Shown: piece after piece, positions 11,628 to 25,113 of the stretch
Position numbering within the stretch: position 1 is the stretch's first letter
Layout of the letters: the number at the start of each line of letters is the position of its first letter
From: Anoplolepis gracilipes
Taxonomy: Eukaryota > Arthropoda > Insecta > Hymenoptera > Formicidae
Assembly: GCF_047496725.1 (NCBI RefSeq)
Contig: NC_132975.1
Coordinates: 9,770,501-9,834,500 of the forward strand
Direction: 5' to 3'
Length of the DNA stretch: 64,000 nt
Position numbers and translations under genes: made by a program
The notes under the pieces: model-generated
Told to the model about the DNA's origin: nothing
Database searches by the model: none
The model's input: only the letters and a program-made list of their open reading frames with translations

Positions 11628-13795
11628 TAAGATCGATTTAAAGAAAGCATATAACATATGCTCGCGTGCGAGATATTTCTGCTTTTGTCTGTAATCATTT
11701 GGGAAATTTATTGCGGCAATTTTATTTTTGTTCTTAATTGTTACTATCATATGTTGCATAAGATTACAAAGTTATTCTCTTATTAGCATTTCATATTCTA
11801 ACACAAAAAAAAGAATTATATATGATATTCACGAAAAAACATATATCGTGCAATTGATTGATGTCGTAATCCTTTGAACAAAAGCTCAATTATGATGAAG
11901 GATTATCATATTATAATATATTTTACCAATTGATAAAACGTGATAATAGTTAATTTGCTCAATCAGAGAGACGATACTGACCTATGATAACAAAAGCACA
12001 AAGAATTAGAAGAATCGAATTCTTATTGTTTTCTCAGAAAAAATTTGGCAAGGATCGTATAAAAACCCCTGTGTAAATAACAATAACCTTTTTCTCAGCA
12101 CGCATCTCATCGGGTTCGAAACATCGAAATTGTCACTATAGGCGACAATTTGCAGAACTGGTTTCGCTTTTTTATAAGGGGTGACGACACCGCAGTATCC
12201 TTTATCGCGGCAGTATTTTTAGTAAAATTTTTAGATACTCCGCGATATATTATTTTTTTTCTTCGACATTTGGTGTCATTCGTGTGGATATTTCGTCATG
12301 CAACACGCGATTGACTCTGGGTGCGCCGTTGACGGTTCATTGATTAGTGACTTGTATTATCGGGCGAAATTTATTCGGAAGCGGAGCTTGTTCTTGGTAA
12401 ACAGTCATATAATTAACGTACATTTTTTTGGCTAATTTTTTTTTAAACATCTATCTTTAAATTTATTTCTTCGTGATTGCGAGTATCCGGATTGATTACG
12501 CAGTACGTTGCCGAAAGTGTGTTGGGTTTACTCGAAGGATATTTGCATGAGCGTTTTCTTTAACAAGAAATTAATACGTTGTTCCTTTAATGATGAGCTA
12601 TTAATATTAGGTAATTAGCAAGCGCTACCAACGGATAATGAGTTTTTGTTATAAAAAGAATCTTAATTTGAATTTATTCTTTAATTAAAGGAAAACCGCT
12701 TGTAAAGATTTATCAAGATATAGTCTGGTTATTAATTATATGTTTGCGTAATTAACATGACTTCCGGTGTGCCACAGACTCTGAATATTTCTGTTTCTGA
12801 AATAGTTTCTTGATCGTCGATCGATAATGTGGGCGTACGAATATATATATAAGATTGAGTCCGAATGATTCATTCCTTTGTTAACTTTCTTACATCAACC
12901 ACATACGTATGACGAGTAGTAGATAAATAATCGAAATGTCCTTTGTCTAATTATTTGATTTTGAAAGACTAAGGTAATTTTTTAAATTTATTAAAGAATG
13001 TGAAATCTTCCACTTGAAAAACGTAGACTCGTTTTTAAAACTCATAATATACATATATCATATATACTGTTGAAACTTTGATAGAATGTATGCGTGTATG
13101 TATTTAACGTGTATTTATATTGCTGTGACAATATATTTCGTGTGTCACGTCACTAAAAATTTTCGGTAAAACGATGAAACAGCGACTGCTATTATTTATC
13201 ATGCAGTATGATCATCTCGACTCTACTGATTTGGTCAGCGATTATTTACGTGTCATGATTACGGATAAATTAGTCATCGAGAAATATGCGGGAATCCTGT
13301 TCGGTGATTGGAAAACAATGGGAGAGACTGACGAAGAAACGTGGAAATCCTTTCGTTTTTCTCGCACGTATTGTACCATTGTCACGTATTGAACATTCTT
13401 TAATGATCAATACTTTGTATTTCTCTTAGAGACGGATAATAACTCAACGGGAAAAAATATTTAAAAATATCTTGAAAAATAGAACATTCTTTCATGGAAA
13501 AATAATTCAAACAAGATGTTAAAAAAAAATATTTATTTCAAATTGGCCAAAGAGCTGTGGATTAAAAGATTAGCGAGTTTGCATATTTTATATAATTGAA
13601 AAATTGACAAATACTTTTGAGCAAAATTATTTTGTGAAATTTTTAAGAGCCGGAACCTTGACGCTCAAGATTTATTAGAGACTTTGACTTTGCCTCGTAC
13701 TTGATAAAAATAAATTGAAAAATGTGAGAGATTAAATATATAAAAAGACAGATATAAATAGAACAAGAAGTGTTTTTGCTAGATCTTTCTAGATG

Positions 13796-13800
<5 letters not shown>

Positions 13801-13862
<62 letters not shown>
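13801..13862. repeat. (GA)n microsatellite
   Basis: A pure GA tract of about 62 bases. Confidence 0.95.
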
Positions 13863-13866
<4 letters not shown>

Positions 13867-16800
13867 TTTTAATTTTTAATAGAATTATTTTTGATGTCTG
13901 CACTATTATATAAATGATTAAATATACCTAACAATATTTTGTATCATGTATTTTGTATTATATTGTGTCAATTATACACACAAAACACATACACACATTT
14001 CTCGAAAGATCTCTTTCATTTTCGCTTTTTGATCACTTTTAATACGACAGTATTTTTGCCAAAAAGGACATTAAAAAAATATTATATTTTCCTTAAATTA
14101 CATCATCTCACATAGAAGCGTAAACACGCGATGAGACAGTGTCGATGATATAAATCACGTCCTTAATATAAATGAGAAATTTAGGCTGATTTTTTAAGAT
14201 TTCTTGATGCCCATCAAAAGTTAATTCATCGATGCAATTGCAGAAAAATTATTTTATTTACTTTAAAAGTAAAAATAAATTTTTCACGCCATGATCTCGG
14301 TAATTTCGATATAACGTGTAATTATTGCATACGTAAGATAAAATAAAAAGACAATAATTTTTGCAAATATTTTTAAGCTATATTCCGAAACAAGTGTTGT
14401 GCGAAATTAGCTATACTTTCGCAATATTTAATCTTTTGTTATAATAAAATTATTATTTGACACTCTCTAATTTTTAATTTTTTTTTCTTATTAATTATAC
14501 ATATATTTTTTCTCTGTCTTTTAACGATTTCGTCATAAGTCTTACAATTAATTTTAGTGTTAGGAAATTATTATTCACACTTACTTGACGATAAACACTC
14601 CATTTCACTTTATATGTCATTTGCGTCTCTTTGAGATACAGACTTTTATAATTTCATCTCATCAGTTAGCAGTCAGTTGCAGCAATTGAAGCTTTATCGT
14701 GCAAGCACCGTCTTTTGTAAATCGCGCATGTGCCGTCATCATGTTGTTGTCATAATATATTGCACGATTTAATGTAACTTTCTATTATGTGGCACAGTCC
14801 AGTTACTACACGATGTGCAATAAACAGTCGGGAAAATGCAATCATACAAAATTGTCCCATTTCGCTTGTAAAATTATCGTTTCGTCAAGAAACCGGATGT
14901 TGATAATCAGTGATGATTGTTACTCATCGCTTTTTGTGAACAATTTAACTAGCCGATGATTAGTTTAGGTCGTTTCTTCGAAGTCATGCAATTAGTGGCA
15001 AATTAAGCAATATTATGGAATGATTGATGCATTCAATGTAATATGAAAAGATACATAATTATAATTTCTCTCTATTACATCAGTCTTACTTGTATGCTAT
15101 TTTCAGTTTATCATTTAGGAAGTATATGTGTGAAAAACATAATTTATCATGTCCTGTGTACATATATTCAAATACAAACAGAAGTTTTTCTTGTCCAATT
15201 AACATATTTTAATGTATCTTATTGTAGATGAAATTAGGTTATTGCACATATACATACACAAAAATTAGGAAGATTACGCGACCTCAATTTCACGCGATTC
15301 TGCTAGATAACGTCTACCAATTTTCTTAATTTTTCTAATTTTGCTTTTACTTTAATTCCTTTTCTCTAATTCACGTACAATTACATAATTTCTCAATTTC
15401 TTTCTCAATTATTTCTTTAATCAAACCTTTATAAAGAAGCTTTGTAAACTTTATAAATATACAGCTCTCGAGAAACACTAAACTAATCACTTTTATTTTA
15501 TGTTGTTAGATGAATATTTTCAAGTGGAAGTAACGTTACAAATTTTTTATTTAACTAAAAAAAGAATACACATGTACATGCACATATTTTAAAATAAAGA
15601 GAAAGTTTCATTAAAATTAGAAGTTTCTGCAGGTATATTATATGATTGATGTAGTAGAAAATATATATATATCTACCGGATTTATATAAAAAACCAAAAT
15701 TGATGCCGATTTGACATTTTATGATAACATTCGGTATGATTGAATCGGACTTCTCATGACAAGTAACGAGCCAGCCTTGCGTGGAACGCATGTCGCGCGC
15801 GATTTGCGAAACGCACGCGATTTGCAAAACTGTCTGCCTACGCGCTGCGCTTTGCGCGCTTGCGAGGAGATACCGGTTTAAAGTCCGGGACGAGGAACCG
15901 ACGAAAAATTCTTGAACCGGTTTGCCGGCTGTTTCATTTTGCGCCTCGGATGTTTCATGAAGAAGAGAGACGAGGGAGAAAAATTAGCTTAGAGAGATGG
16001 ACCCCGAGACGTTCAAGTCCTGCGAATCAAGGCGATTTCGAGGAGGATGTCGGTGAGAGAGGATGTTATGGATCCTCCTACGCGAACTGCACGGAAACGA
16101 CATAATGGAAGGAAGTAGAAGGGAGATAAATGAGCTGTAGAGAAGAGTACAGACTTGCCTCGTTTGTCAAACACGTTTTGAAAACTGAAAACAATGTCTC
16201 ATGTTCACAGAAGGTGCGCGAAATGATAAAGTATATATAAAAGTAAGATGATATAATTTTAATCGTAATGATTGAAATGATATTATTCAAGAAATCTTTA
16301 ATTTAATTGGAAATTATTAGACGTAACAATTTGCGAGACGTAACAATAAAAGAAATTTTAAATTTATAGAATTCAAGCATTTTTTGTAATATGTAATAAT
16401 TAAAAATTAATTTAAAAAAATAAGTCTTTAAAGAGATAAAGTCTTTTTATGAAGTCTTAAAAAGGAACATAATGGATTCTTTAAACATTTATCGGGTTTT
16501 TTAATATCTTAATTGGTCTATAATTGTAATAGGCTTTTTATATACTAATAAAAAACTGGTAGACTTAAAAACTAAATAGATACGCAAAACATACTCTAAA
16601 CGTCAACATGACATTATTTAGATTACTAATTAATATCATCTGCAACATCTGTACAACTTCTGTCACACGACTTTTATCTTTGCTTCGTTATCTTTAGAAG
16701 TATTATAACATCTTTCTTTTCACATGAAATTTACGCAGTTGCATTTACGTTTTTGTATACTGCATACTGCAATAAGATTAAGTCGAAATAATAGAATTGG

Positions 16801-18166
16801 ATTTTTTCTCGAGGGCATTCTCTCGCATCCGGTCCACGTCGTAGCAGCTGCCCGTCGAAAATATGAGAGGAAACTATGCGGACACACTATGCCACAGGAT
16901 GCGTATCCTTTCCCAAATTTTGGTCCTGAAAAACATTTTACCTGACCATGTCCCGCTGCGATTCGTATAGCTCGACAGTTCGTTATTGCTTACAGCTCTT
17001 TCACACAAATACATGACCGACTAATTCTTAACAGGATACACAAAGCACAAACGGTAGAATTAAATATAGAGGCACAGGATGCGGTTAATAGAGCGGGAAT
17101 GAAAAGATACTTTATTTTCGTTGCGGTTGTAATATCTGATTTTTTTTATCATCTTAGGAAAGTTATATATCTATCTCTAGGGAATTTTTTTAAATCAATT
17201 TAAAAAAAAGCGCAAAATGAAGATATAGATGCAAAATGTGGATAATTGGATAAGACAGTTAGATAGTTATAAAGAAAAGTTTAATTTATTTTCCGGTTTA
17301 TTTATTTCCAGTTTACATTAGACTTTTTATGTTTGTGAAAGTCTTTCTTTCTCTCTGCTAAGTTTTGTTAAAGTAATTAGAGAAATCGTTTGGCGATAAT
17401 TTATTTGGAAAATGCTGTGATTAATCATAATGCGGGTGCGAGCTTTGGTTAACGGTTAACTTTCGATTTAAATTTACGTTCTAGCTGTCTCTAAATCAAG
17501 AAGGTGAAAGGCGAGAATGTATCGAATATGCACGCGCAAATTTATTTTGTTTCAACGATTGAGTCTAGTGCTTGGTCAATTGTAAAATATTTACTAAATA
17601 TTTAATTAATGCAAATTACGCCAAGCGGAACGACATGTTGGCGAAACTTTGTTAGTATAAACTAGCTAAAATACGTAGCTAAACTATGTTGACAATGTCG
17701 GTGCTCTTAGAAACTTCATATGATCCTATAACAATTTTATGTTAAAGGTCTTGTTTTTGTCCACTGTTGCATTAAACCGTATTTTTCTCGTTTAGAAAAA
17801 AATTTATTTATATTTTTCTAACATCGAGGAATCTACGTATATCTTTCACTCATGTGTTATTTATTCCAATAGCTATTTCAGAACAATAATTCTTTTTTTA
17901 ATATTAGCATAAAAATAATAAATTTCTATTTTCTGTATATTCACGAGATATTGGAATTGTGTAGGAATAATATAAAAATATATTTTTTAAAACATTCTCT
18001 CTAATATTATTGTTTCCAACTTGGTACGAAGAATCTAGATAATTTAAATCATCGAAAACTCGATGACTGCAATATTTCATTCATGATTCATATAAAAAGT
18101 CGGGAAAAATATTGTTTTTATTACTTGTTTCATGATTTAAGATACAACAGCGCACCATGACTTTAG

Positions 18167-19420
18167 TGACGTTATAACACGCTACTATAATTTAAAAGTT
18201 CAAAAATAGGATGACGTATTTAAGTGACGTATCTCTTTGTGGTTCCGGATTGCATACCGGTATCCGGTATGCGTATACATGTGATAAGAATCATATAGAA
18301 GCGTGGGCGCAATCTATCCATCGCGGTAGATAACGTGACATACGCATGATATCCTCATATATTTATGTATCGGCAAATGCGTAGTGTATCGGCGATTACG
18401 TCAATGTATAACAACAGAAAATAAAGCGCAAGTGTCACCAGAAAATAAAGTACAATCTATATGATCGTGAAACGCGATTCGTCAAGGAACTTTCTGACAG
18501 GTGTTAATCAGTGACGTAGATGTATTTTCTCGATCACATGTTAGAAGAAGTGGAGAAATACCAAGTGATAAGACGCTTCTCGAAACGTTCGCAAAAAATA
18601 TAGATGTCTTTCTTTCCTTTTTATCGCGTAATCTTTGCGATTAATCAAAGACAATTTATGATAAAAGATTAATTTGGATAAATATCTGAAATAAGGACAC
18701 AATGAAAATATTTTGTATGGATTCTTTTCAATCTTTTAAATTTATCTCACGTGAATTTTACATATGATTTTTTTTCTTTGTGAACTGCTATGTGTGGCAT
18801 CTTTACTTAAGTAATATTTTTCTCTTACATCGTGATCTAGATTTGCACCTTGAAATGTTGACGCGTTTTTCTGACGTAAGTACTTTGAAAACCATTTGCA
18901 TAGTAAAATGTTTTGCAAATGCGAACCTCTTCTTATCCATATCTCGATTTGCGTCATTTTTTACACGCGTATTCGTGGCGAGGTAAGTAACAAGAGCTGC
19001 TGATTTAATGCAACTTTACACAGGCACGCAATGTATTAGAATGTTGCACTAACGGAGTAAGTTGTATAAATGGCATAATCATCTTTTAACAAGTATTCTC
19101 TCGTATATTCTCACATTCGCCGAGTACATAAAATATAGGTTGTGTGAGATGTTTCCCTTCAAAAACAAGGATATAGATCAGCATAAATGCCCTAGGCAAT
19201 TGACGTAATTTCAATATAAAGATAGATATAATCATATTTTCATACATCATGTTTTATTTTATTTACATGCATATATCGAGAATATATCATATATATTCTA
19301 TTTAAGTTGATTGATTTATATGAACAAGTTACTAATAATTCTTTATAAAGATCAATCATCAGTTAATGGAGAGTAAGAATTTTCTTCTCAGGGAAGGAGT
19401 AGTTTTCATCTAATTGATGA

Positions 19421-19476
<56 letters not shown>

Positions 19477-19866
19477 GTCACGAATTAGGATTAATTAAGT
19501 TTCAAGAATATTAATAGCTGACAAGTTTGTATGTTCTTCGCAGTTGAGTCATGAAGTCATGTTTTCCCTGAAGCGTGCAATTATTCCTGTAGTTACAGAT
19601 ATTTCACTTGAAGTTTATCTGTTTAACGTCAAAAGTGAAAAAGAATTGTGATAAATAAAGTGGTAAATTTCCAGTTCAATTTTCAGTTCAATTAAAAGCG
19701 GTGTGCTACTTGAGTTTGTTATATACTGTACATTATGAACTGTACATCAGAAACTAGGACATCGATAAACAACGTTCTTATAAAAATACTTAATCTACGG
19801 AAATTTAGGTTAAGACCTCAAAGAAATTTTTTTTTTGATTTGATATTATTAAGTCGTTTTTGACGT
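18167..19866. promoter_or_regulatory. Cluster of TGACGT (CRE/ATF-type) sites
   Basis: TGACGT or its complement ACGTCA occurs at 18167, 18212, 18225, 18398, 18512, 18872, 19201, 19475 and 19861. Several are extended to TGACGTAT or TGACGTAA. A 9-bp-arm palindrome (GCATACCGG-TAT-CCGGTATGC, 18252-18272) lies within the cluster. It could be a bZIP-bound enhancer. This is inferred from motif density alone. Confidence 0.3.
19426..19475. repeat. (TA)n microsatellite
   Basis: A TA tract of about 50 bases, ending in ACGTCA. Confidence 0.95.
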
Positions 19867-22800
19867 AATTTAGTAGATTATATTAATTACATTTAAAAAA
19901 AAAGTAGATGTAACAAATATTGAAGAATCTATTTACAATCAAGATACGAAGAGTGTCACTGATTTTTTAGATATTTTATAGTGCAATAGTTTTCATCTTT
20001 AATTCCATCTTTCTGTTATAAATAAACTAATTCCATTCTCATGCACGATGTATTAATTTTTGTTAAATCAGGTTAGGTTTTTATTAAAATATTCTGATGA
20101 ATGTTTCGTTCTGCGATAAATTTTTTATTAAACAGGCATGAATCGAACTTGACATCATCCGAGGTTTCTTACCGTTGCAATACGCGTGCATAATCATAAA
20201 TCTCTGTCGTGACGCTTATCCTTGCTTGACCCAGTTATACGTTTAAATCCCTCGAAGTCGAACGTATTTAACGAGAATAACCGAAGGTCGATGAGCGAAT
20301 CTCCCGTTGGTATGATCCATATCATAATCGACATATTCCGTTAGTGTGCGATCGATAGCTGGAAAATTAGTTGGTTTGTAGAAAGAAAAATTTACCGCGA
20401 AGAATATTTTCGCGCTGTTCTGTTCTCCACTAATTACTAATGAGAAGTAGTTGTTAACAAAACGTGTGTAAGAGATCGGTTTAGTTTTGCAATGTGCCAT
20501 TAAAAAACTTCAAGGTTTACAAGTATTTTTATCTTGATAATGAAGTATAAGTTTTTAAGCATACAAACGTAAGAGAAAAACATACTATTTGCGCAAATAA
20601 CATATGTTACGGGTTATATACTGATTTTATGAAATTCTTTTTTTGTTTGATTCTTAATAAATTTCTTTTTAATAAAATATTTTTTTTTTATAAAAAAGGG
20701 GGCTTTATTTATCTTATCAAAATTCTGCATAACAAGTTTTTCAATTTTAACGTATATTATAGTGTTATAAAATTTTATTTTCAAGTACAAATCGATTCTT
20801 CAAAAAGACATTTGTACTTATAATTGAAAATAAATTATAAGCCTTGAATCAAGTGTCAAACTGTAACGCCATTCCTTGGTATGATATTTTTATCGCGGTG
20901 ATGAAAAATGTCATCGAATTACAGAGGCAGATAAGTTCTAGGATGTGTGAGAACGTTCTCCGATAAAAAAGCAGGTAGAATGACAATAATACGAATTTAA
21001 ACCGGACTGACAATGAATAACGAAAATATTGGAAAGCTGAGTAAACAGCTGAATAAACGGATTTCGACGATACCGAGCGATGAATTGAAATTCTTAAGGT
21101 CGCATCCCGGAAGTCGCGTCATCCGCTATATGATACGCTTCCGGTAAGTCACGTTGCAATGTTCGCACAAACGAATTCCAGGGAGATGTCTAAACGTTTC
21201 TAAAAAGTTGCGACTATCGTCAGCACGAAAAATATTTATTAGTAACGCCATTATATAATTAAGCGTTTTATATTCCTAAATTTCTATTACTTAATTTATG
21301 AGTCATTAGAAAATCTGAAAGGATATCATTATTTCAAGGAAATATTCAATCGTATTAAAAAGATACTAATCGATTTTGCGAAATTTTATTATGTAAAGTG
21401 ATAAATGCTAGCCTTCGTGTTTTTGGCGAAATGTAAACAGGAAGATAGATAACATACATATATGTATGTCATTTTTTTATAGCGACATTCGAGAGATAAG
21501 GAATTTTAAAAAGATACAGTCTTTATATTTTTATATTCCCTTATAATTCAATCTATCAGTTAAGATAAATAATATTATGTACAATAAAATTTACAGTAAT
21601 AACAAAAAAATATTTAGATATATTTTACACGTTCTGTACAAGTATAGATTTTATTTTTAAAATAGTTTTATATGTCCAGAGATCTTTCGACAGTAACGAA
21701 CAACAGTATTTTCGAGAGGAATGTCTTACTCACGAAAAAATGGAAGAAAAAAACACAACTTTCCAATCGAATGAAGGATTAAGTCGTTTGCACGGTTAAC
21801 TGCATGGTCGATCCTCCGTGTGGAAACTCAAAAGACGCACGCACGTGGCTGCAATCCGCTTGCTCTCTCGAGGTAATACCGATATTTTTCAAGGTAACCG
21901 TACTCACCCCGAAACGCCCCTTTTGAAGCAGCTTATACAAGGTGTCTGCCTTTGTCGCGCGCGTTGTCGTTGGGAGATCTCGGCAAGATCTCAGCGTCGA
22001 TTTGTTTGTCATAGTCGGCATAGAACATGAAAATCCGGAAAAAGCGGATTTACTATGAATGGACTACAGAAAAACGACGAAAGAATGCGCCGGATGTACG
22101 CGGTAATGGATCGTTTTACGACCGACTTCCGGGACATATTTTACTTTATCTGCTTCGAGCGAACTTCTGGCTAGCATCACGATTTTTCGATGCAGGAAAG
22201 AAGGGATCGCAGAGGCAAAAAGGTCCATGCAGCTGCCCTCCCTCCGGCCATTGACCGGTTTCTGATCGACCACACGCTATGCGAAGAGATGCTTACCCCT
22301 TCGTTTTTTTTTTCTTGCGAAAGACGCATAAGTAGTTTCTACAGCCAATTTTATTAAAGAATATTTAATGAATAAGATTTTTTGTCATTGTTAGATTGTT
22401 ATTATAATTCTTTCGTAACCGAATTTTTATTCATTGCAAAAAACATCTGAATTGTGCATTTGCTGTTTCCATATTTAGTTGTCTCTAAATTATAGACTAT
22501 TAAAGAATTCTTTTTTTGAATAAATTAACCTTCGAATCTGATGATGAAAAGACTATTATGAAAATCATGCGTTAAGAAGAAACTGATTTTACGAGTGAGA
22601 CGAATCGTCTCGAGATTTTTATGCACGTTGCCCAAGATGATAGAGCTTGTTACGACGGAGAATGCCCTTAGGCGTTCCCTTTCGAGATCGAAGATGATGT
22701 TCATTTCAGATGACTAATCGCGATCGTGTCATTTATGTGGTACGTGTGACGACATACGTGAGTTCATTGTCCTATGTCGTGAGATGTTTCTACCGAAACA

Positions 22801-24554
22801 CTCTACGTTTCGTAAGAATGCGTTGAAAAACACTATTTCATTTCGAATGTCCGTGTCTGCAAGGTATATTTATAATATAAAATTTAATTTTTTTGTCTTA
22901 AATATTCTTCTTATATGAATTTTAAAAAAGATGCTTATGTGCATTTTGTTATAAACATCCATATATCTACCATAATTCATAAATCTATTTGAAAAAATAC
23001 GTAGACCATCCTTATTACTTTCTCATTTTTTTTTTTTAAATTTATAAAATAATAATTAATAAAATAATTAATATTTGAATAAATCTGAGACGCACAGTTG
23101 ATGATAGTTGAGAAATTTAAATTTCTCTTAGGTGCTTTTTTTCAACTAGCATGCATGCATTTGTGACGCAAATGAGGCCATATCAGCGCCAATGTCACTG
23201 ATGCAATCCACGCGCAGATGTATACAGGCAGGTCATAATACTCGTTGCAATCGACGATATAGAGACACTCATTATACTCTCCCGCAAGAAATTCCGCGCT
23301 AAATCGCCATACAAGTCCAGAATTATTCGGCTAATTACGTTGGACTATAATCGCGGACGCACGACGCGAGGTAATTAGACCCCAAGCGTTGTATCGTTTT
23401 CCCCATATGCAACTATGATGATTACGATTAACGCTGACAAAACGATTACGCAAGTAACGAGCAATTCCTTCACGAATCGGAACGCATAAAACAACAAGGG
23501 CTCGCCTATGTGTTCTCACGAAGGCGCGAGGAGCCTGAAATCCAATCGCCTTTTTAATTCGATAAAAATTTTACCGCGCCAGGCAATGTGGTAATGTGTT
23601 GGTACACAATCGTGAGCACATAACATGTGCTGCGTGTACCGTGCCCTCACGATCTCGGCTCGGATTTAGCAATCCGTATATACAATATGCCTCGAAAGGA
23701 TTTGGCAACGCAACGAAAGATCGGTGGACCGCCTCCCTGTTGTGCCGCATCGGATTCAATATTTACCGAATCTTTGACAGAAAGTCATCTCCTGAAAAAG
23801 GTAGTCTGTTGCGTGACTTCACAAAAAGATTTTTAAAGATGTAAGGTGAAAAAACGATTTTCTCCCGGATGGACACTTTTTGTTAAAAAAATCGAGAATA
23901 ACGAATAGGCTCTCGAATAGGAGGAAAAATCCGTAAAAATAATAAATAAATTTGTAAAGTTTTTGAAATTTCAATACGAGCTGTTTTTCTAGACAGTACA
24001 TGTATATTTCAAAAGAATTAATGAAATATTCTGTGTATGTATGTTTATATGCCGTAAATAATCTTATAAATGAAAGAGCCACACCCTTTTAATCTTTGAC
24101 ATATAAAACTTCTCTCGATGCAAAAATAATTTTAATCAATTATTTTTTAATTACGATGCTCCCTTACACATATATCTTTTTTCTAAATTCTAATTTCTCA
24201 ATCCTTAGTACTTAATGGATGAAACAAGATTTTGATTTATTCTACACAAAATAATTTATTATATTAAATTATTTTAGTTTTCTCTATATAAACTTTAATT
24301 TCTTGTCTATTATAGTTTTGATAATTTTTTCAATATTTCTCTAATATTACTTTTTAGTTTTTTTTAGAGTTGTCAATGACAATCAGATTATTTACGCAGC
24401 TTAATAATCCATCGATAATTTTCCACGCTCCATCGTCTGTTAATCGAAGGTTACAATTATTTAGGTCGCGGACACCAACGAATTAACCGTTCAATCCTTC
24501 CGCTCGTGGTCCCCCTGACCTTCTCTCGTAGCCTCTGTTCTCTTTTCTTTCTCC

Positions 24555-24562
<8 letters not shown>

Positions 24563-24591
<29 letters not shown>
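24563..24591. repeat. (CT)n microsatellite
   Basis: A pure CT tract of about 29 bases within a longer pyrimidine-rich stretch from about 24540. Confidence 0.9.
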
Positions 24592-24595
<4 letters not shown>

Positions 24596-25113
24596 CCTAA
24601 TAATACTCTTTCCATCTCTTTGTCGCTTGTTAACGTCGTCATTGCCGTCACCCACTCACATATGTACTATTGCAGTATTATACGCAATATTGTACTACAT
24701 TTCTGTCATACATTGAACTGACAATGAAAAAAAAAGGATTGAATTGTAATGAAAATTCTCCTATGTATCAATATTATACTTGATCTTTACTTGATTTTCG
24801 AAATCACGTACTTTAAAATCTCTTTGGATTTCTTTCTCATATAGTCTTATACAGTCAAAACTAAAATTATTTTAATTTTATTATTTATTTCTTAATAATA
24901 AAATATATGCACATGATATGTTTCTTTATTTCGAAATTTTAATATTAATATTGATCTGTATCGATGAACATAATAGATTATGTTGCGTAAATATATTTAA
25001 AATATTTGAATACGTTTATATTTATATCCAGACAAATAAAATTGCATAGCACATAATAATATTTCCACAATTTATTGTGTATGTGTGTTTCAGGTTGTTT
25101 TTTTTAATACATA

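Larger units (their letters stand above)
9181..25092. other. Gene desert between Tribbles and BCDIN3D
   Basis: About 16 kb without a supportable gene. Notable contents are: an E-box-centred palindrome with a second palindrome beside it (9661-9704); a perfect 15-bp inverted repeat (11011-11048); an A27 run with GAA repeats (11301-11348); long (TA)n and (GA)n tracts; nine TGACGT sites (18167-19866); and an imperfect direct repeat of a GCGATTTGC-RAAAC unit near 15795-15830. Open frames at about 15860-16105, 21780-22270 and 23330-23840 lack splice or family support. Confidence 0.6.

Noticed and set aside
12110..12155. GGTTCGAA-like sequence and small hairpin resembling a tRNA B box
   Set aside because: The B box lacks the following CC and there is no A box or cloverleaf pairing around it.
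13174..13392. 72-codon plus-strand frame
   Set aside because: Short, with no recognisable domain or splice context.
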